This document shows positions 12,801 through 27,800 of a stretch of 64,000 nucleotides of DNA, piece by piece. The stretch is from the NCBI RefSeq assembly GCF_033958435.1, contig NC_134138.1, positions 190,375,298 to 190,439,297 on the forward strand, in the 5' to 3' direction. Source of the stretch: Carettochelys insculpta. Its lineage: Eukaryota > Chordata > Testudines > Carettochelyidae. How positions within the stretch are numbered: the first letter of the stretch is position 1; each line of letters opens with the position of its first letter. The position numbers were made by a program, and so were the translations under genes. The notes below the pieces were generated by a model. That model searched no databases. It was not told the origin of the DNA and was given only the letters and a program-made list of their open reading frames with translations.

Positions 12801-15800
12801 TTAGCCAGAAACTGAAAGACGGTGTTGTCAAATCTAAACCTTAGTATAGTAGCTGGAGCAGAGGAGTGACAGAATCATTGCCTTTGTGTTGAAAGAGATA
12901 TTTTTATAAGGAAGAAATGTGGTGTAGGTTGGTGTCTGCACGTTGTAAGAAACAGATATCCCATTTTTCTGATATTTAGAGATTGAGAGAATTCCTTTGC
13001 TTCAGAAAGGAAGTAGGCTAGCAAAGCCTGACATAAGCAGGTAAACTGGTATCCACATTGTCAAAGTTAAATGTATCTCATTTCCAGTGAAATCAGAAAC
13101 ATTTCTCTATGGACCATTACAACTTTCAGTGGTATATTGGATATGTTACTGCTTGATGTGCTAGAACATCATATGACATAGTACAGATTGGAATGAAATT
13201 GGGCTTGAAGCAGAAAGGTAGAGTGTGTTATCTGTTGCCTTTCGTACATTATAGTTGTTAATATAAAGAAATCCTTGGCCTTTCAAAAAATTACATCAAC
13301 TATTTAACACTAAGCAGTTCTTCCATAATTGAAAGTTGAGGGGAAAAGGTCCAATTAAATGAGGCTTAAAACATAGCCCTTGCTAAAAGTACTACTTCCT
13401 TTACTACAAGCAATGGGAAGGAGGGAGAGAATCGTGTTCTTTTTTCCTTTGGCAGGTTCTCAGATACTGTGGTGATGAAGGCCATATAAAGATCTAGAGA
13501 AGTGGTTGTTTGATTAAAATATGCTAAGAAAAGTTATTGATATTTTAACTTTAAGTAAGACTTCGGAGCTTTAAATTATGTATCTTTTTGGTCCAAAGTA
13601 AAGATGTCCTGTCATGCTATCAATTTCAGAACACCAGTTATTTTAGTGTTAGACTTTACTTCTGCAAGATTAAAGTTTCACTGTAGCTAGAGAAAACTGG
13701 GACAAGGCGAAGAGGTGTGTGGTGTGTTTTTTTGTTTTTTTTTTTAAACAAAACCTTCAATAGTAACTAGAACGCTGAAAAATTATAAATTAAATAAATC
13801 TCTTTTTAATTTCAAATTTACTACATCAATATGACTTTTATAAAAATGTTACCTATGGCATGTTAAATTCTTACAAAAATTGTGCAGAAATGGTCAGTGG
13901 ACTTTCAAGAGTAAAACCAAAAGCAGAATTTGATTAATGATTTATGATATGCCTCTGGCATATGGCAAATCTCTGTGCTGGAGAGCTGGAAGCCCTGACG
14001 TGTCCCCGAGGCCCATATGCAAAGGAGAGATCAGGGAAGCTCTGTGTGATGCCTTTGTTCCCAGTGCTGGCTTCACAGCTCCCTTTGGTTGGCAACTGCA
14101 CCCAGTGGGAGCCATGGGGGCAGAGCCCGTTGGCATGGCAATATGCACCATAAAGAGTCCCCTGATTACTCCACCTGGGTAGGAGCAGGATATGGCAGCC
14201 ACTTCCAGGAACACTGTGGAGCTAGGGAAGGCAGGATGCTTGCCTTAGCCGTGTTGTGCCACTGACTGGGAGCGGTCTCAAGTGAGCACTGCCAGGTCAG
14301 AGTTTACTCCCCGAATCCTCCTCCTCAGGTTGGAACCTCCTCCAACACCCTAACTTCCTCCCTGAGAATGCATCCTCACATGGACCCTAACCCCATACCC
14401 CAGATTGAAACTTCCTTTTACATCCCACACCCCAGCCTTTTGCCTCAGTTCCATGCCTACCCCACACTTCAGATATCTTGCATCCAGTCCAAAGCCATAC
14501 CGTGCAGCCAGCCCAGTGCTGCTGCCCAAATTCATCATTCCTACACCCTTAACCCTTCACTTCTGGCCTCACTTAGAGCTTCCACACCATTTCCCAAAGG
14601 GCTGGAGCCATAAGCGCCAACTTGCCTCATTGTGGGGGAGAAACCCTGAGCCTCTTCATGTTCATACCTCCCACCCCTGTGGAGTTGTGCACGACCCACA
14701 CTTGATTTTTTTTTTTTTCTGTGGGTCACTGCAGTGGGAAGGGGGAGGGGACTTTTTATGACATGCAAATTCAGGGTCCATCAATTTGGTTTTCTTCAGT
14801 GTTTTTCTAAGTGCTAATGTGTTCTATTTTATTTACCCATGCATCCAAAAATATCATCTGCTTAAAACAATAACCCCAACCAATTCCCTACCCCCTGAGT
14901 ATATCTCTGGGTAGCAAAACTTCCAGTTCCTGGCAAAGCAAGTGTTAAAAGTGACCTGTAAACGATTGGGTAAAGGGGAAAAATTATATCTTTATGGTTT
15001 TTTAAAATATATCAAGCTAGAAATCAAGTAGGTTTAATTTGGGCTTTTAAAAATGGGTTTTTAAATTACTTTTTAAGTTAGAAATACTAAATTTCAAGTC
15101 TGACATCTTCTTGGTTTTGGTAGAGGACTTGCTTAATTAGGACATTTGGACACCTTAGACACTCTGCTGTTGTCAGCATGTGTTATTGTGATGGTCTTAC
15201 CCATCATAATAGACAAGACCTACATTTCTGATTTTTAAATGAGTAAAAAATATAAATAAATAAAAATTGGTCCCTTTTTGTACATCATAGAGAAACAAAG
15301 CAGTAAGGTGAATTTATTTCTTTTTCAGGTCACCATTATGATTGGGATACCCATTTTAGATCCCGTTGTCTGCTTCTTGTAGGCCATTATGTTTGATTTT
15401 GGGAGGATGAGATTTTTATTATATATTATATATGTATATATTAAATCCATAATATTTTTGCATCCATTGATTTTTGTTCTTTTTGAAAATTATCTGGTCA
15501 GTGAATGTTGAGTTCATAGTTAATAATCCAGCATTTTGACTTAATTTTACTCTTTCGTTGTCGTTCACTTTTCAAGGTTGCAAACATAATTTATTTAAAT
15601 TTGTTTCCCATAGTATGTGTGCCTTATTCACTGACATTCCATGAATTACTTATTTCAACATAGAAATTATTTAGACTGCTGTTAACGAGCTGCAAATACA
15701 TGAATTTTAATCTTTGTAGTTTACAGACAATGAAACAGGGAGTACCACATCATCTAATCGTGCCATCCGAGCGTGGAGTGATAGCATGGTGAGAAGGGTT

Positions 15801-18800
15801 GCATGCAATTGTCAGATGCGCTCTTAATTTTTTTTTAAAGATCCCTAATTACTTCTACTATAGCACATGCTATTCCACAGATAAGAAGGGATGCTTGTGA
15901 GAGACAGAAAATAAAACGTTGAACTTTTGTGCACCAATTGGCCTGAGTTGTGTTTTCTTGAAGTTCATTGTTACTTGCCCAGAGTTGTATGGCATCTCTA
16001 TATATGTTTTATAATGCAGCTCAAATAAGGCACTTGACTTATCATGTGAATATTTTTGAAGTACTTTATTTTGAGCTAATCTCTTCTTAAAAAAAAGAAA
16101 AAAAAGTAAAGGAAATTTTTAAAGCAATGTAATGATAGAGCGCCATTTACAATGGGAGATAATGTTTGACAACCTCAAATATAAGGCCATATTTTCTGTT
16201 GCTTGTAACTTTGCCAGATTTTATCATTTTAGACTGAAATTTTCCATCCCAGAAACCTGCCTCTGGGTGAATATTTAAATTTGAACAAAACAAAAATACA
16301 TGGTTTTGCAAAGTTTAAAAAAATATCATTTGTTGAGAAGCTCTAGAAGCTCCCTGTTTTGGAGTAGGGATTTGAAATTTGGCAGGGGTTGGCTGTTGTA
16401 ACAGCAAAATGTTTTTTTCTGTTCCTGTGAAAAGCCAACAAATTTGTCCAGGTTATAGTCCTATGGGGGAAAAAAAAATCTCATTTTACACATGCTCAAT
16501 ACAGACTTTTCATAGAATACTAGGACTGAAAGGGACCTTGAGAGGTCATTGAGTCCAGCCCCCTGCCCTCAGGGCAGGACCAAATACTGTGTAGACCATC
16601 CCTGACAGACATTTATCTAACCTGTTCTTAAATATCTCCAGAGATGGAGATTCCACAACCTCCCTAGGCAATTCATTCCAGTATTTGACCACCCTGACAG
16701 TTAAGCACTTTTTCCTAATGTCCAACCTCAACCTCCCTTGCTGCAGTTTAATTTTGCAGTTAAGCAGCTAAATTCTCAGAGGAGTCCATACTACAACCAA
16801 GGGCTGCAGGGAACGAGCAGGACTTTCTCTACTTCTGTTGCTCCTGGCTGTTGTGATCTGCTATGATGTTGGACACAGAAAGAGTGTGTGTGTCTCCTGT
16901 ACTTCTAATGGTCATTCTGATAAACCCAGGCAGCATGAAGGAGGAAGTGAGCCAACTTGAATATGGTGAGGGAGCATGAATCAGAACTGTACCAGAGGAG
17001 ACTGTTAACAAGCCTGAGAGTAGGACAGTATAATTCAGATTGGGTGCTGTGGAGTGGTGATGGATCAAGTAGGGAACTGAAATATGAGGACGGGGACTTC
17101 GGGAGAAGCCCAGTTGGACCATGGGACTGGTTGGGCAAGAAGATTGGGAATCTGAGAGGGAAAGTGAAACTGAGTAAGGAGTCCAAGGTTGAGCATCTGG
17201 GACTGCATGGATAAAGGTATTGGGTGGTCTTTGAAATTCACTGGTAAAGTGTGTTTTTTCATTGCTGTCTGTTGCTAGTCCACCTAGATGGCTGGTGAAC
17301 CTGCTGCCCACCACAGTGAGCAGGGCTGGAGGAGCTGCCAGTGCAGGATGCTGGCTTCTGGACGTGGTGGGCAGGCCAACTGCTGCTTTTGCCACTGCTA
17401 TTCCTGATAGAGCCCCACAGATACGGATTTATGCCCACAAATATCTATATCTGTGGATAAAAAATTTGTATCAGTGCCAGGCTCTAGCCACATATTGCAA
17501 CATGGATAACTATAACTTGTTCTAATAATATACATTGTTGAAAAGTCACAAGGAAAGAAGTAGTAGATCTCAGACACATTCTTTTTTGAAAAAATGTTAT
17601 TGGTATTGTGTGCATACAACCAATAAACGTGTAAGTCTTCAATTAAGAACAATTAAATGATCAAATAGTAAGAGGAGGAATTGTAGTGTCATTATTAAAC
17701 TTTATACATTCCAAGAGCAAATTGCAGTAGTTGATATTTTTAATTTTATTTCTTTTGAAATGTACTTATAAATTACTGTGGAAAGGGCTTTTGTTGTCTT
17801 CAATTCTGCCCTTCGTTAATCTGTTTCTTTGTCTTTTTTTTAAATCTGGCTTTGAAGTCAGCTGATTTTTCTGATCAAAGTGAAACTGCGGCTGATTATT
17901 TTAGTCGTTCCAATCGCAGGGGGAGCATTGTTTCTGATGTGGATGATGCCAGTATCCCAGATTTAAATAGTGTGAGTGTAATGCATGTTATGACATTGTA
18001 GTGAGTACAGTGGGCTTACTGGTGGTGTTTCCTTATCTTACTGAAAAATAAGTAGCTGCCTGAAAAAGCAAAATAACCGTAGAATAGTAGAATTTACTCA
18101 ATAGTGAATGAGTTTCGTTTATTAAACTGCCAATAATCTTATTAGAAAGTAACCATAAACGACAAATCTTTTGTGTCTTGGAATGCTACTTCTCTAACAC
18201 AGTTCAGTAAATGGTTTTGGTTTTTTGCCTGAGATATACCAGAGTTTATAACAACCTAATTGTGTTGTGTATAATATCTAATCATGAACTATAATACTCC
18301 ACACTTCACGCATGTTTTTGTATGGGTGTTGTGCATACCGTGAGAAGAGGTTGGTCTAAATTTGAAAGTTCATCTCTCCCGCCAACTGAAGTTGGTACAG
18401 AAAAAGACATTACCCCTGTGACCTTGTGTTTCGACTATTCTTGGACCAGCATGGCTACAGCAACACTGCATGCTATAAATACATGGGTATCTGAGTGCAA
18501 TGTCTGAATGTCCTTTATATAATAAGCCTGAACAGCTTTTGAGAGTGAACAGAGGTTTTGGTCTAAAATAAAAACTGACTGTGCAAAGCTGGTATCCTCT
18601 TGCTCTACAAATCTTATTCCTTGAGTATTTCAGTATCTGCTTGCGTTAGTGACCACAAAGAAAAAGGTTGAGACACGGTTGTGAGTATAAGCTGTATTCT
18701 GTTCCTTTTGGGGCATTGACAGAATTCCAGTTGCAGGGACAACTTCCAACCTTAGTTAATCCTCTTTAACTGAAGGAAGAATTCACTACAAAAAATATTT

Positions 18801-21800
18801 TACTGGTGCTAAACATCTCTCCTTCATCTGGTGTATTTGCTGAATCATTCAGACGCAATTAACAGCTATTCTGCCCAATATCAGTTGTACAGTAACTTAG
18901 AACTACACTTGAAGTTAGCAGGGTTTTTTTCTGTTTAGACTAAAAACAATAGTGCAATATTATAGTCACCACCATGTATGTGATTCATCATCTCTGTGTG
19001 CATTTTATGTCCAGAAAATGGCTTATTGTCAGTTGCAGTGTATGTTCTTTCTCAAATTGAAATTTAAGCTAGTAATTCTTCCAGTAGTCACACTGATATT
19101 AGTATCCTCTGCTAAGAGGAAGTGACAGTATGGTGTGAATGGTTAATAGAATTATTCTTTCATTTACTGGAATTGCTGTTGTCGGAATGGAATCTTAATT
19201 CTTGTTTTTATGGTCATAATAAAAATATTCTGGTTGATACTCTGTAGGGAAGATTGGGTTCAAATGATGTAGTGCAGGTCCATAGTTGATCTTAGGAAAA
19301 AGAAGTTGCAAGTTACAGCTATCTGAGAGTTCCCAGCAGTGTTCCCTCTAATTTTTTCCATCCACGGGAGGAATAAATTTTGTTTTGTGTACCAAGGCAT
19401 ATGTGGATGTGCACCACCGATAGACACACATTCTGCCCTCTGTGGGCATTGTGCTAATCAGCAGGATGGCACCTGAATCTCCCCTGAGCAGCCACCCCAA
19501 GTGCTCAGCTCACAGGGAACACAGTTTACCAGTTAATAGTCTACTGATCGTTCTCAATAATAGCTATCTTCTTCAAGTAGTAACAAACTGCAGTGGAAAT
19601 GAAAAAAGGAAAGAGTGTAAGACACAAAGAACTGATGTCTTCAAAATTGTATGAACTTAGCGTCTGCATGAAGTGAAATCCTCCTTCTGCTTCTCCATTA
19701 GTTTAGGGCAAAAAAATCAGATATTTTATTGAAGACAATTAATGGATAAGTTACTCTGGGGAAGCTACTTCTCTTTATTAAAAATATATAGATTTGTAAT
19801 TGTAAACTTAATTTGGGTTTTTGACTGAAGAAAATGTTGAAGTAAGTCTCTGAATAATTAAATGTTCCCTAGATCTAGACTTTCTCAGTGTGTATTTCTG
19901 GTTAAACTTGATTAGTTAAAAATTGCTTGAAATAAGTTGTAAGCTATTGAAAATAATTAATCCTCTTTGTGTCTTCTTCAAGCTCAGTTATTTATCTATT
20001 GATGTGACTGCCATTTCTACCAAATAATGTTGTGTACTATGTTATGGAGGTGTTTTCTGGTGGCTAAATTAAGACACTCAAACTGATTTTACTTGTGATC
20101 TAAACCAGACTTTGGAAGAGGTTAGCATTTGCAGTTTTACTTACCATCTCAATCACAGTAATGCTGTGATTTCAAATGAAAATAATTTTTTCTCAGTTTT
20201 GTAGTATTAAGAGTCTTTAACCCGATGTATCTAAAATTTCTGAAGGGTTATTTTTTAATTGTAAATATTAGTTATTTGTAAATACTACAGTTAAAATAAC
20301 TTTTATTTTAGGCCAAACAATCAAGTTTTGTGGCTCAGGTATCTCTTCTTTGCAATCTTATGGATTATGTTCACCTTTTTATGCTTGGTAAAAATAAAAG
20401 TGTTACAGCTGATCCAAGTCACAAAATTAATATTTATCACTTTTATTTTCTTTCTCTAGCTGGAAGAGAAGTGTGACAAACAGTTTTCTGAAATTTACAC
20501 AAGGGTAAGTTTGTTTTAAATTTAAAAAGATGATTGATAGTAAATTTTCTTCTTTAAAAAGATGATTAAGAGTAAATTTTCTTCTTTAATTATAGTTATT
20601 GTTAAAATATCTCCAAAAGTTTATATGGTACTTGTTTTAGTAGTGTTTGTATCCTAATGAAGGTTGGAACTCTCTGATCTGGCAACATCCATAATCTGTC
20701 AAGATTTTAGTTAGCCCTATGACTACTTATCATGGTTGTGGCTATGTTTCCTGTGGTTCCGTGAAGCTTGTTTATGGCTCTTTGTTTTGTGTTATTTAGC
20801 TATAATTTACCCCTAAATGTCTTCTAACAGCCCACTAAGCAGTGGAATGGTTGATAATGCTGCTAGATAATGTTGACCTCCCATGGTTTGTCAAATTCTC
20901 TCATTTGGCACCAGTCAGGTCCTGAGGATGCCAGACTAGAGAGGTTCATCCTTTCACTTCAGTGGTGTTAATTTGCAAAAGGATACTTATATGGTTCTAT
21001 GTAAAGCCATATAAAGCTATGTAGAACATTCTTATTCCCATCCTTTTATTTCCCATAAGAAGGGAGAATATCTTTTAAAGGAACTTTTTTTATATTCAGT
21101 TCACCTCCATCTATCAGGGAGTTTGAATTTGAAGGGGACAGGACTGGAAAAACACAGTTTGTTTTAATTGCTGTTGCAGACATTGCTACAAATCTTTATG
21201 TGGAAAGTATTACAATGACTATAAAATCATGGAAAAGTTGAAATTTCTGCAAAATTACAAGCCCACTAGCAAGATGTACATAGGGGTTCAAATTCTGTTA
21301 CATAAAAATAGGATAATTGATAATCAATAAGATATTTTATTCTGGTTTTTCTTTTCTCTCTCACATCACCTAACCAAAGTGTGTTGTAAATGTCTTATCA
21401 GCAAAAAAAAATCCTTTATTATAGCAAGCATATGGAGTCACCAGACCAAGGTTTAAACTAAATTACAGAATTTTAAGTCAGGTGAAAAAAAGGATTTTTT
21501 AATTATACATTGTCAGTGCTGTTTCTAATTATCAAGTAATTTTATTATGAAAAATATGAGACATCACAAAGTGGGAGAATACCGCCCCAGGAAATACTGC
21601 AGTGTGAATCCTGATATAGTTTATTCTTTTTTTTTAAGCCGGCATCTCGCAATTCAGCAAGTACAACTCCTCTGAGTGGGAATTCATCCAGACGAGGAAG
21701 TGGAGATACAAGCAGTTTGGTGGATCCCGACGTTTCATTAAGTGAATTACGGGTAAACTGTTCTAGTGATTTGAAAATGTTGCAGGGTTTATGTTTAATA

Positions 21801-24800
21801 TGATGGGGAAGTAGAAAGGGAGATGGGATTTGTGCTTATTTGCTTAGAAAAATAAAATGTAAGTTGCTGTTTTAATGATGGTGAGAAAAAATAGATGCGT
21901 GTGTGGTATGTCACTGATACTGTGTACATGTGTAAATGTAGTGGCACTGAAAGCTATGTAATGAAACATATTTTAATTTAATAACTTTAGTAATCATTGG
22001 ATTGATTTAAGAAATGGGACTGAGTAGTTTTAATACTAATGGTTTTCAAACAAAGTTTGCATAACAAAATAGATTTTTTCCTCACTGATATGAGGGTTTT
22101 TTCTATTTGTGTGTTAAATAGGTTTTGTATATTTTATTCTGCAGTCTTTGCCATGTGAGTGAAAGATATGCAAGGTTAAAGTGCTGTATTATTCAGATAT
22201 TTTTTCATATGTAAACTATTTCCCCTCTTTTATGCAATGGTTCATTCCTATGTCCTACAGGATATCTATGATCTTAAGGACCAGATACAAGATGTAGAGG
22301 GGAGATACATGCAGGGACTTAAAGAACTAAAGGTATAAGGGCTCACCTCCCAAGCATGCATTCTGTATGGACATACATTGGTAATGAAGATTTCATCAGT
22401 CCCACTAACTGCACATAGCTTTACTAACTAGATTTATTTTATCTTTACTCTGAAGCATGTGCTTAACCTGCAGTGCATAGGATGGATCAGTTTTCTGCAA
22501 ATGTAAATTACTAAACTATACTAGTTCCCTGTAGATTGAAAATTATTTATTCATCACACATTAAGATAGAATTAAGCATGTACCATGTTCATATCAAGTG
22601 CCACTAAGTTGAAGACAAATTGAAGCCTAATATAGGATTTAGTATTTTAATAGACTATAAATGCATATTAATCATTAATACAGTCTATTAAAAAGATAGA
22701 ATAAATCAAATAACCCAGGAAATAGTCAGGAATTAAACTTATAAATATCAGAAAATGTTATAGTAAAAAAAAAAATCCAATTTTTGTTTTAAAAAAATAC
22801 ATTCTGTATCAAGTGTATTAGATTCATGAGTAAATGAAGCCTTTATGGCCCATTATTAGGTTACTATCACGAAAGATGCAGAGACTTAAAGAACTAAAGG
22901 TGTAAGGCCTCTACTCCCAAGCATATAATCTTACCTAAATCACATTTTACAGTGCTAGGGTTTTTTAAAGTATTTATTGTTAACACTATGTTGCTTAATA
23001 TTAAAGTACATGTGCTTTCTCCGTTTGCTTTAGTTACTGGTATTCTTATCTTTATTTTCTCTCCAACTAATTTATTTTAAAAATAACTAGCAATGAATTT
23101 ACATTCTGAAGCCCCCCCTTCCCCTTTCTCAGCTTTGCCCAAAAAAAGCTGGATGCAGATGAGAATATGATCTCTTTTCCAGAATATTCTTATCCAGATG
23201 CCTGTATTCAAATTTCTTGCAAATACTTATATTTAAATATGAAGAGCTCTTAATTGTAATTTTTCTGTTGTGCTTGTGCACACATTTAACACCCATGGAA
23301 GATCCTCTTAATGACAAAGTGGGATTGTAACCTTGCCTAAACCACATTTAAAAATTAATGTTTTTTGGTTTTGTGTATTAGCCTTCTTGAGGAGGAATTT
23401 ATACAGAATACAAATATGTTCTGATAAAAGATAAGTCACACATTTTAAAGTCAGCATTTCATCGTTCTTTGCTAGCACACATCCCTTTCAGAAAATGAGT
23501 AAATAAACTAGCAGAACAGCTGTTTTAAGGCTCTGATGAAGTATACAATTTGTGTCTCTTTGATATTAGTTTATTGATGCACCTTATAGTAAATGGTCAA
23601 AACACTTTTTTTTCTTGTAGCTTACTGAATCCTTGATGCAGACTTATTAATTTCCTTAATGGGGGCAGATCTGGACAATATTTAAGAATTCATATTATGG
23701 TAGACACAGATGAAATTGTCTAATAAATATATCTGCAGGTTAACTACAGGTTGAAATGAAAATATAGAGTTCTCATTTAACTGTCAAAATATCCAGTTTA
23801 AAAGTCCTCCGTTTTCTTAATCTTATCAAAATACTTTGCATCCACAAGCCTTTGTTTGTCATTTAACAACTTGAAAAATACCTTTTGTGTTAACAGTGCA
23901 TTGCACCTGATTAAATATTTTTGAAACTGGCTTAACGCTAATAAACATGCATGCTTATCTGCATCTCATAATTGAAGGTATGAATCATTAGGAATGTTTT
24001 GTTTGTGATAATGTGATGATTGCTGTTGATTTACAGTAAAGCACAAGCTATATTAGAAATTAACATTCTAGAAGCTTTGCTTGGCTGACATCAGATTTAG
24101 AAAGTGGATTTCTGTTATTGCTACTGTAATTTTAAAAGATTAACGAACCTATTTTTATGATACTTAAGCACCAGTCTAAGAGTATAGTTGTATAATAATG
24201 GATGTTTTTTCAGGGGCATGATCATGACCTGCAGATCACTAAAATATAGTCACCATATTTATTATATAATTCTGAATATTTTCATAAATATTTTGAAATA
24301 TTTGCAATATTGTCAATAACTTTATATGTTATAGCCTCTTTCTTACAAGTTCCTATCCCCTAATATGTGCTGCTCTTATTACTACTGGTCCCTTCTTACA
24401 GCTTTGGTTCTGGTGCAGAGCCATTTTTCCCCCCTTTTCCATACTGAAAAAATGTAGTCTTGAGAAATTCTTCCTTGTTCAGTGTTCTCTGTTTATGCGT
24501 CCTCCAGCTGTAAAGTAATGGTTCTCTGTAGCTCTCTTTCTCCAAACAGGAAAATTATCTTATTTTCTCAGTATCTGCCTAGCAGTTTTCTGTTTGTTGT
24601 CTTTCAGAGCTGCCTGGAAACAATTCCAGCTTTCCAATTCACAGGCTTACCTTTCCAGTATTTCCAGCCCACCTTTTTCTGTTTCTACCGCTGGTGCTTG
24701 CCCTTCAAGATCTCTGGAATAGCTGAGAAATATACACATTTTTAAAAATTATACACATTTTATAATATTGAAAATATACAAATTTTAAAAATTTAAAATC

Positions 24801-27800
24801 GAGATAGGCAATGTTCAGATTGTGTTTCCACCCAGTCTGCCTTAGTTGTATGTGGCTTCTGCCACCAGTTTACTCCAAGGGCAATCCTTACATCTTTTCC
24901 AGGCTTTTCAGCTCTTGGATGTAACTCTACAAGTGCACAGTTGTGTACATTGACCTATTCAGATGAGCCTGACTAATTTATGTTGCCTCCCACCGTTATA
25001 CTTCAGCTAAAAGTTGAGATGAATTCCCCATTCGCCTTTTTGAAATGCCATAGTCTTATTTCTATTTTCCAGCTCATTCCCCCTGAGAATTCTCAGAATA
25101 TTTTCTTCCATAATTCTTTCCAGTTGATATTATCTCTGGACCTGACCAACACATCTGTGATATGATTAGCTGTACAGGCTCTGCTGCCTGTAGAAGCCAC
25201 CCTCCATGTTTCTATTCTGGAGAAAGGGGAACCTTTCATTTAAAGATTTTTTTGTGCCCTTCAGGAGAGAGGGTGGCTTTTGTCCAGTCAAGGACTTGAG
25301 TCCCACAGGCAGGAAGATGAAATTCTGGACTGAAGCCATAGCACAGGCTTGGGAGATATTACCAGGAGGAAACATGTTTTGTTAAACTCAAGGTCTACTT
25401 CCTATTTGTTGTAATGTCTTTTAGATTGTCATCAGCTCCCAGAGTATTTCAGCTCTAATATAATTCGGATGACACATTGACACATTTTCCCAACAAGGAA
25501 AATAGTCTGTGACTCTCTTCAGACCACGAGATGGATTCAACAACATGAGTTTGTGATCAGCTTGGTATAGAGCAGTTACATCCCTAGAATCTATTTCAGA
25601 AGATGGATTTTTTTGAATCTTCCTGTATTCAGAGCCCATTAAATACCCGTCATCTGGTGCCTGTGACTTTTGATGACACAGTCCACTGAGCCACAATATC
25701 TCTGAGTTTCTTTGCACTTTCTCCTGGCAACTGAAACTAGTAACACAATAGAACAAACAAGGTGATTGTGCTATTTCATGCATTGCATAGCTCACTTAAG
25801 TGGTATGTTTCCATAGAAAATATCTGCTGGAACCACTTGCCTTGTGAATACGTGTCTAGGCAAGCTTCTCTGTCTACTGAGCTGAGATGGAAAATCAGGT
25901 CGGTGATCTCCAGGATAAACTTATTTTATTTTACATTTTGAAACTGAGTGTGCAGAAGAAATCTTTCAGTAACCAATCAGCTACTGCATGGACAGCCTTG
26001 TCAGCTGTTTCCAGCTGCTGCAGCCAATCAGTTCTCCCCATCTGGCCAAGCAGCTCTTTGGTGTGAAATTGCTTATGATCTCTTTAATTGTGTATGCCAG
26101 TTGGACTTAGGGAGTGTTTCTTCCGACTCCAAAGGAGCTCTGCCTCACCGCACTGTTGCGTATGGAAATAAGTCTTAACCACACTAGTCCCAGGGCTCAG
26201 GCCTGTAATCAGGCCAATGAAACAGACAGGCCCAGGGCCTCTCAGGGTGAGGCCACAAATAGTTTCCACAGTGTAGGCCCAGATTGTGGCTCAGGGTGGG
26301 GCAGAAAAGGAGTTCACAATACAAGCCAGGCCCTAGTGCAGGGAAGCAAAGGGTTCACAGTAGAACCCAGACCCTAGTGAAGGGTGGGGCAACAAAGGGT
26401 TCAAGTGCCATTCAGTGCCTTGCATGGTGACAAGTATCAAAGTCTTTATCTGCAAAAACAATGAGAAGTCCTGTGGCACTTCATAGACAAACAAAGTTAT
26501 TGGAGCATAAGCTTTCATGGGCAAAGACTGACTTTGTCCAATGCACCTGATGAAGTGGGTCTTTGCCCACAAAAGCTTATGCTCCAATAAATCTGTTAAT
26601 CAGTAAGGTGCCACAGGACTTCCTGTTGTTTTTGCGGATACAGACTAACACGGCTACTCCTCTGATACTTGTCACCATGCAAGGCATTGAATGTAGCCAT
26701 ATGAAGTGGAAATCCATCAACCTCATGAATAAACGTGCAGAGATACAGACATCATCTTCCTCTCCAAAGGGTTCGCAGTACAAGCACAGGCCCTAGCGCA
26801 GGGTGTGGCAGCAAGTGGATGGGCCTCCTAGTAGGATGGCGGGAGGACAAACACAGGCATGTGCCTACAATAGTGTGTGGTGAGGGTGGTGAGGAGACTG
26901 CCCCTCATGGATTGGGGAGGGGGTTACAGGCCCACCCACTTCACTGCGCCCTGATCCAGGTCCCTACCAGCAGCAGAGTGGTCTGCCACTAGAGTCAGCA
27001 GGGATCCAGGCTGCAACATGCAGACTCAGCTATCCCTGGGCTACTTCCAAACTCCCCCTCGGGTCATAACTCCCTGGGTCCCCAGCCCCTACCATTCAAG
27101 TTCTACAGGTGCTATCATATTGAAGCTCCCCAACCCCCTGACCTGAGGTCCCCCTCCCCAGGGAAGCTTTTACCGTGACAGTATGTGTAAGAAATGTGTT
27201 ACTGTCATCCCTGGTATCTACCTACAGAGTACAACATGTTCTAATGTATTAGGTTACCTTCACTCTTATCCAGTGACTACTTACTTTTCCTCACCAAAGG
27301 CTCTTAAGCAGCTTGTCAAAGGCTTTCTGAAAGACCAAGTGTATTGTGTCCACTGTCTCAGCCTTGTCTACGTGGTTAACATTCTTGGAGAATTCTAATA
27401 GATTTAGCAAAGCATGATTTCCCTTTAGAAAACTTCTGTGGATTCTCCCCCCAACATACTGTGTTAATGTATGTTTCTGATAATTTTATTCTTTACTATA
27501 GTTTCAACTGCTACTAAATCTAGGCTTATTGCCCTGCAATTGCCGGGATTGCCATTGGAGACTTTGTTAAAAATAGGCATTACATTAACTATCCACCAGT
27601 CATCTGGTACAAAAACTAGTTTAAGCAGTAGGTAAGATACCACAGTCAGTAATTCTGCAGTTACATCAGAACCCTTTGGTAACTATCATCTGGTCCACAT
27701 GACTTATTACTGTTCGTTTTTCAGTTTATTCCAAAATCATCTTTGATACTTCAATCTGGAACAGTTCCTCAGATTTCTCATATAAAAAAAAGAAGTTCAG

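Noticed and set aside
16829..17395. 188-codon minus-strand ORF
   Set aside because: Low-complexity Ser/Pro-rich translation of a repeat-like block; no homology recognised and no splice or promoter context.
22876..22924. Second copy of exon DIYDLKDQ as a mutually exclusive exon
   Set aside because: Only the 3' end is duplicated; no acceptor and no coding sequence before it.
26555..26610. Active hammerhead ribozyme in the foldback element
   Set aside because: The essential GAAA box reads AAAA in the sense copy and the opposite copy has lost CTGATGA.
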